Assembly (NCBI GenBank): GCA_900770225.1
Contig: CAAGJU010000209.1
Location: 1-52,166, forward strand
Direction: 5' to 3'
DNA from: Lachnospiraceae bacterium
Lineage (GTDB): Bacteria; Bacillota; Clostridia; Lachnospirales; Lachnospiraceae
Length of the DNA: 52,166 nt
Shown here: positions 49,857 to 52,166 of the stretch, piece by piece
Layout of the letters: each line of letters begins with the position of its first letter
Numbering within the stretch: the first letter of the stretch is position 1
Notes under the pieces: model-generated
What the model was told of the DNA's origin: nothing
The model's database searches: none
The model's input: only the letters and a program-made list of their open reading frames with translations
Translations under genes and position numbers: made by a program

Positions 49857-50879
49857 TTGGGACAGCGAAAGAAAGTAAAGATGGAAACGATCGCGCAGGC
49901 ACTCGGTGTCAGCGTGGTGACAGTCTCTAATGCTTTGAACGGCCGCCGTGGCGTGAGTGAAAGCATGCGCCGCCAGATCGTCCAGAAGGCGCAGGAGCTC
50001 GGTTACAATGCGGAGAATCGCTCAGGCGGGACGAAGAAGAAATCTTATATCATCGGCTGCATGGTGGCGAGCCGTTATATACAGGAGTTTCCATCGTTTT
50101 ACATGGAAATCTATAAAAATATTGCCCGCGAGGCGGGGCAGTCGGACTGCATTACCGTTCTCGAGGTCGTGTCACCGGAGATGGAAAACGAAAACGCTTA
50201 CGCGGCTGCTTTTCAGGAAACACGTCCGGATGGCATTATTCTGATCGGCGAGCTGCAGCGTACGTATGTTACCCACCTGCATGAACATAATCCGGATATC
50301 CCTTTCGTGTGCGTGGACGATTATGACACGCGCGAGGATATGGATTACGTTCTGACAGACAGCTTCGGCGGTATGGAGTGCGTGACACATCTGGTGCTGG
50401 AGCAGGGCTTCTCCGATCTGTATTTTGTCGGAACGGTGGGAGCGACGGACAGCATCAACGACCGCTATCTCGGCTACTGTAAAGCGTTGGAAAGACGTGG
50501 TCTGGACCGGTGCGAGAAACAGGTAATACCCGACCGCGAGAATGGCATACTCATCACACCGAAGCTGCCCGACAGGCTGCCGCAGGCTTTTATCTGCAAC
50601 TGCGATCGCTCGGCATTTGCCGTCATCCGCGAGCTGCGGGCGCGCGGTGTCCGGGTGCCGGAGGATGTATCCGTTGCAGGATTCGATAATTTTCCTCGTG
50701 AGACACCGGAGCACATCCGCCTGACGACCTACCGGAACGATGAGAAGGTCATCGCACAGATCAGCCTGCACATCCTGCTGACGCGCATGGAGCGGCCAGA
50801 TAGCAGACCCGGCGGTGTGCGTATCGTGGAAGGCAGTGTTGTTCGGGGCGAGAGCGTGAAATACCGCAGGCACGCGTGA
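49857..50879 (+). CDS. LacI family transcriptional regulator
   Basis: This 340-aa regulator has HTH METIAQALGVSVVTVSNALNGRRGVSESMRRQI and hinge AQELGYNAEN. The effector domain includes GIILIGELQRTYV, YVLTDSFGGMECVTHLV, CNCDRSAFAVIRELRARGVRVPEDVSVAGFDNF and a C-terminal VRIVEGSVVRGESVKYRR. It starts at TTG 49857, 9 nt after AGAGGAG at 41-47 of that block (49841-49847); no ATG is better placed. No transport or sugar gene adjoins it in the window. It resembles the next gene in organisation and HTH. Confidence 0.93.
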   Translation: MGQRKKVKMETIAQALGVSVVTVSNALNGRRGVSESMRRQIVQKAQELGYNAENRSGGTKKKSYIIGCMVASRYIQEFPSFYMEIYKNIAREAGQSDCITVLEVVSPEMENENAYAAAFQETRPDGIILIGELQRTYVTHLHEHNPDIPFVCVDDYDTREDMDYVLTDSFGGMECVTHLVLEQGFSDLYFVGTVGATDSINDRYLGYCKALERRGLDRCEKQVIPDRENGILITPKLPDRLPQAFICNCDRSAFAVIRELRARGVRVPEDVSVAGFDNFPRETPEHIRLTTYRNDEKVIAQISLHILLTRMERPDSRPGGVRIVEGSVVRGESVKYRRHA

Positions 50880-50970
50880 TGCCTGTATGAGCGTAGATGG
50901 TAACAGGCCTGATAAACGTGAGCCCTAACGATGACAAAACGAAATTGGAATGTATAGCCGGGAGGAACAG

Positions 50971-51972
50971 ATGACGGAAGTAAAACTGAAGGATATCGGA
51001 GAACGCATCGGGGTCAGTACGGTCACTGTTTCCAATGCGCTCTCCGGCAAAAAAGGCGTCAGCGCCGAACTTCGTGAACATATCGAGACGGTCGCGGCCG
51101 AGATGGGCTATGACCTGACGAGGTATCAGAGAAGAGCGCCGGGCGCCAGGATCGGCGTGATATCAACGGGCAAACGGTACCTGGAGATCGGCAATTCTTT
51201 TTACTGGACGATGTACCAGCAGGTTGTTGCAGCGGCAGCCGCACGGCAGAGCGTCACCATGCTGGAACCCATAGAAGAGGACAGACAGCAGACGGAGGAG
51301 ACCCCGCGGATTCTCAGAGAAAAGGCCGTGGACGGCATCATCATCATCGGCTGGCTGTTCGAGCCTTACATACGGCATCTGGTGAAAAAAGCCGGTGTGC
51401 CCGTCGTTCTGCTGGACTTCCGTATCCGCGGCAGCGGCTGCGACACGGTGATGAGCTGCAATTATACGGGCATGTACAAAATGACGCGCTATCTGATCGA
51501 ACGCGGTCACAGAAAGATCGCCTTTGTCGGGAGTACGCTGGCCACTGAAAATATCATGGACCGTTATTTTGGCTACAGGAAAGCCCTGATCGAGGCGGGC
51601 ATTCCCCTCAGGAAGGACTGGGTTCTGGAGGACAGGGATCTTCTGACCGGCGACATGCAGTTCACACTGCCGGATGAGATGCCGACGGCCTTCGCCTGCA
51701 ACTGTGACCTTGCGGCGAGCTGCGTGTTTGCCGCATTGGAGAAGAAGGGACTGCATGTGCCGGAGGATGTCTCGGTTGTCGGCTATGATGATTATCTCCT
51801 GGATTCGGATGTGGCCGCGAGACTCACGACTTATCACGTGGATATGAAGCGCATGGCGGAGATGGCGGTCGACCGCCTCATGGGAAAAATATACGGCGAG
51901 GAAACGCATTACGGAACGCGCTACATCGACGGGCCGATCGTGGAGAGAAGCAGCGTGCGGCGTCTGGGGTGA
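50971..51972 (+). CDS. LacI family transcriptional regulator (tandem paralogue)
   Basis: This 333-aa regulator has HTH VKLKDIGERIGVSTVTVSNALSGKKGVSAELREHI. The effector domain includes GIIIIGWLFEPYIRHLV, YLIERGHRKIAFVGSTLATENIMDRYFGYRKAL, CNCDLAASCVFAALEKKGLHVPEDVSVVGYDDY and RYIDGPIVERSSVRRLG. The recognition helix (VSTVTVSNAL) is almost the same as that of the preceding gene (VSVVTVSNAL), so related operators are likely. ATG 50971 follows GGGAGGAA at 50960-50967. The target operon is not in the window. Confidence 0.93.
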   Translation: MTEVKLKDIGERIGVSTVTVSNALSGKKGVSAELREHIETVAAEMGYDLTRYQRRAPGARIGVISTGKRYLEIGNSFYWTMYQQVVAAAAARQSVTMLEPIEEDRQQTEETPRILREKAVDGIIIIGWLFEPYIRHLVKKAGVPVVLLDFRIRGSGCDTVMSCNYTGMYKMTRYLIERGHRKIAFVGSTLATENIMDRYFGYRKALIEAGIPLRKDWVLEDRDLLTGDMQFTLPDEMPTAFACNCDLAASCVFAALEKKGLHVPEDVSVVGYDDYLLDSDVAARLTTYHVDMKRMAEMAVDRLMGKIYGEETHYGTRYIDGPIVERSSVRRLG

Positions 51973-52048
51973 GCCTAAACTTTCAGAGACAGTCTGAAGA
52001 AGTAAAAAGTGGAGAGAAAATACATACGAAGTGTTCTCTCTCCATTTT

Positions 52049-52166
52049 ACTGTATTAAGCCGTCGACACGCAGGCAGTTTTTGGGCATGCGAAGCATGCA
52101 CAGAAAACTGTATGCGTGATCGACGCAAACATGTATGAGCATGGAGCGATGCGTAGCATCGCGAGA
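52049..52166. repeat. Structured dispersed repeat, family A, copy 4 (cut by window end)
   Basis: It starts ACTGTATTAAG in the orientation of copy 3. The first arm has different stems but the same layout: CGTCGA/TCGACG, CACGCA/TGCGTG, CAGTTTT/AAAACTG and GCATGC-GAA-GCATGC. The next arm opens ACATGTATGAGCATGGAGC with GCGATGC-GTA-GCATCGC inside. The window ends within it. Confidence 0.85.

Noticed and set aside
49634..49966. Minus-strand repetitive 110-aa protein (VSLYGFSVWFLCM repeats)
   Set aside because: It is only the 13-bp repeat read on the opposite strand, without a start site or homology.

Overview
The window reads as chromosomal DNA of a moderately GC-rich Bacillota, most likely a gut-type Clostridia of the Lachnospiraceae kind. 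The signs are Gram-positive lipoprotein signal peptides, CIRCE-controlled groESL, CodY, RNase J, IreB, DUF3793, an SLH-domain surface protein, AGGAGG-type ribosome binding sites, and many TTG starts placed by those sites. I saw no tRNA, rRNA, CRISPR array, prophage or transposase.

Layout. (1) 1-6.3 kb: a housekeeping run ireB-ruvX-yrzB-rnjA-ylbF-mltG-like-trmR-trhP. It follows the Bacillus yrzL-yrrK-yrzB-yrrLM-yrrO order, with RNase J and YlbF inserted. It includes the presumed tRNA U34 hydroxylase/methyltransferase pair. (2) 6.4-15.6 kb: comM/yifB, dprA, topA, codY (with a CodY-like box at its promoter) and groES-groEL behind a CIRCE operator. (3) 15.6-22.6 kb: an unpaired sensor kinase, a PucR/CdaR-type regulator, a small unknown protein, an MsmX/UgpC-type ABC ATPase, and a comEA-response regulator pair. 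(4) 22.8-35.5 kb: a domain-swapped GH3 glycosidase, an esterase, and a LacI-controlled sugar operon. The operon holds a lipoprotein binding protein, an ATPase, two permeases, a RhaM-like mutarotase and an RpiB-like isomerase, and is followed by a MATE exporter. (5) 35.6-43.6 kb: a metal-homeostasis island with a MazE-like orphan, a DtxR-family regulator, two feoA, feoB, an HMA protein, a ZIP transporter, ferritin, a decayed P1B ATPase and flavodoxin. Four promoters here share the 16-bp palindrome RTTAGYNNNNRCTAAT. (6) 43.8-52.2 kb: DUF3793, an SLH surface protein, a cobalamin riboswitch ahead of a lipoprotein cobaltochelatase, and two tandem LacI-type regulators, the first behind a 13-bp x 9 tandem repeat.

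The most unusual features are: a family of about 180-bp dispersed elements (8207, 26454, 47518, 52049) that fold into an outer stem with internal arms and show compensatory stem changes; the shared DtxR-like operator that appears to join Fe uptake, Fe storage and flavodoxin in one local regulon; an exported CbiK whose mRNA leader carries both a B12 riboswitch and one of the dispersed elements; and a metal ATPase that has lost its actuator domain in frame. A general habit of short tandem duplications between genes and at gene ends is also visible.

Limits: all family calls come from reading the translations. No alignment, folding or database search was run.
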